A stretch of 5,939 nt of DNA from Bacteroidota bacterium (GTDB taxonomy: Bacteria > Bacteroidota > Bacteroidia > B-17B0 > Aurantibacillaceae), in assembly GCA_005800865.1 (NCBI GenBank), contig SYEI01000324.1, positions 1-5,939 on the forward strand. The letters run 5' to 3'. A model generated the notes under the pieces. That model was not told the origin of the DNA, did not search any database, and saw only the letters and a program-made list of their open reading frames with translations. How positions within the stretch are numbered: position 1 is the stretch's first letter; each line of letters begins with the position of its first letter. Below are positions 5,914 through 5,939 of this stretch, in pieces. A program made the position numbers and the translations under genes.

Positions 5914-5939
5914 AAAAAAGCGGGCTAAATTATAGCCCG
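5914..5939 (+). terminator. valS terminator hairpin, cut by the window end
   Basis: CGGGCTA (5921-5927) and TAGCCCG (5933-5939) form a perfect seven-base stem with a five-base loop, preceded by an A-tract at about 5913-5919. The hairpin lies about 20 bases past the valS stop. The T-tract expected for termination of valS would lie just beyond the window; the A-tract would serve the same role for transcription arriving from the right. Confidence 0.75.

Overview
The window comes from a Bacteroidota chromosome, most likely a Flavobacteriales- or Sphingobacteriales-like lineage. The evidence is AT-rich DNA, signal peptides ending in the usual '(S/A)Q' form, near-absence of Shine-Dalgarno sites, TAnnTTTG-type -7 promoter elements, a family of DUF1573 secreted proteins, and a ValRS of typical Bacteroidota size and start. 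This placement is inference; there is no rRNA marker in the window.

Layout. A divergent intergenic region at 3131-3252 separates two transcription units. Rightward lies valS (3253-5901), a complete valyl-tRNA synthetase, followed by a terminator hairpin cut by the window end. Leftward lies a tightly packed cluster: three tandem DUF1573 exported proteins (3130-2630, 2607-2143, 2153-1746), a WG-repeat protein (ending at 788), tsaE (778-347), and the 5' part of a predicted outer-membrane beta-barrel protein (347 to the left edge). The spacings are 22 bp, an 11-bp overlap, about 80 bp that holds an unannotated signal-peptide reading frame, 9 bp, and a 1-bp TAATG overlap. This looks like one operon or a few overlapping ones.

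How the genes fit together. Five of the six leftward genes look like envelope or exported proteins; tsaE (t6A tRNA modification) is a housekeeping gene lodged among them. The DUF1573 proteins have a small Ig/ASH-like fold of unknown function around a conserved Cys-x-Cys motif.

Points to re-examine. (a) The WG-repeat gene has a convincing signal peptide in frame upstream of its only standard start codon (TTG 1666), but no ATG, GTG or TTG to start it. (b) A strong terminator-like hairpin is embedded in the first codons of the third DUF1573 gene. (c) The first two DUF1573 genes share identical codons over two conserved blocks, suggesting recent duplication or gene conversion. (d) The first DUF1573 protein carries a His-rich N-terminus and extra cysteines. 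I found no CRISPR array, mobile element, RNA gene or clearly new defence-like system; the window is largely core genome with a few gene-structure puzzles.
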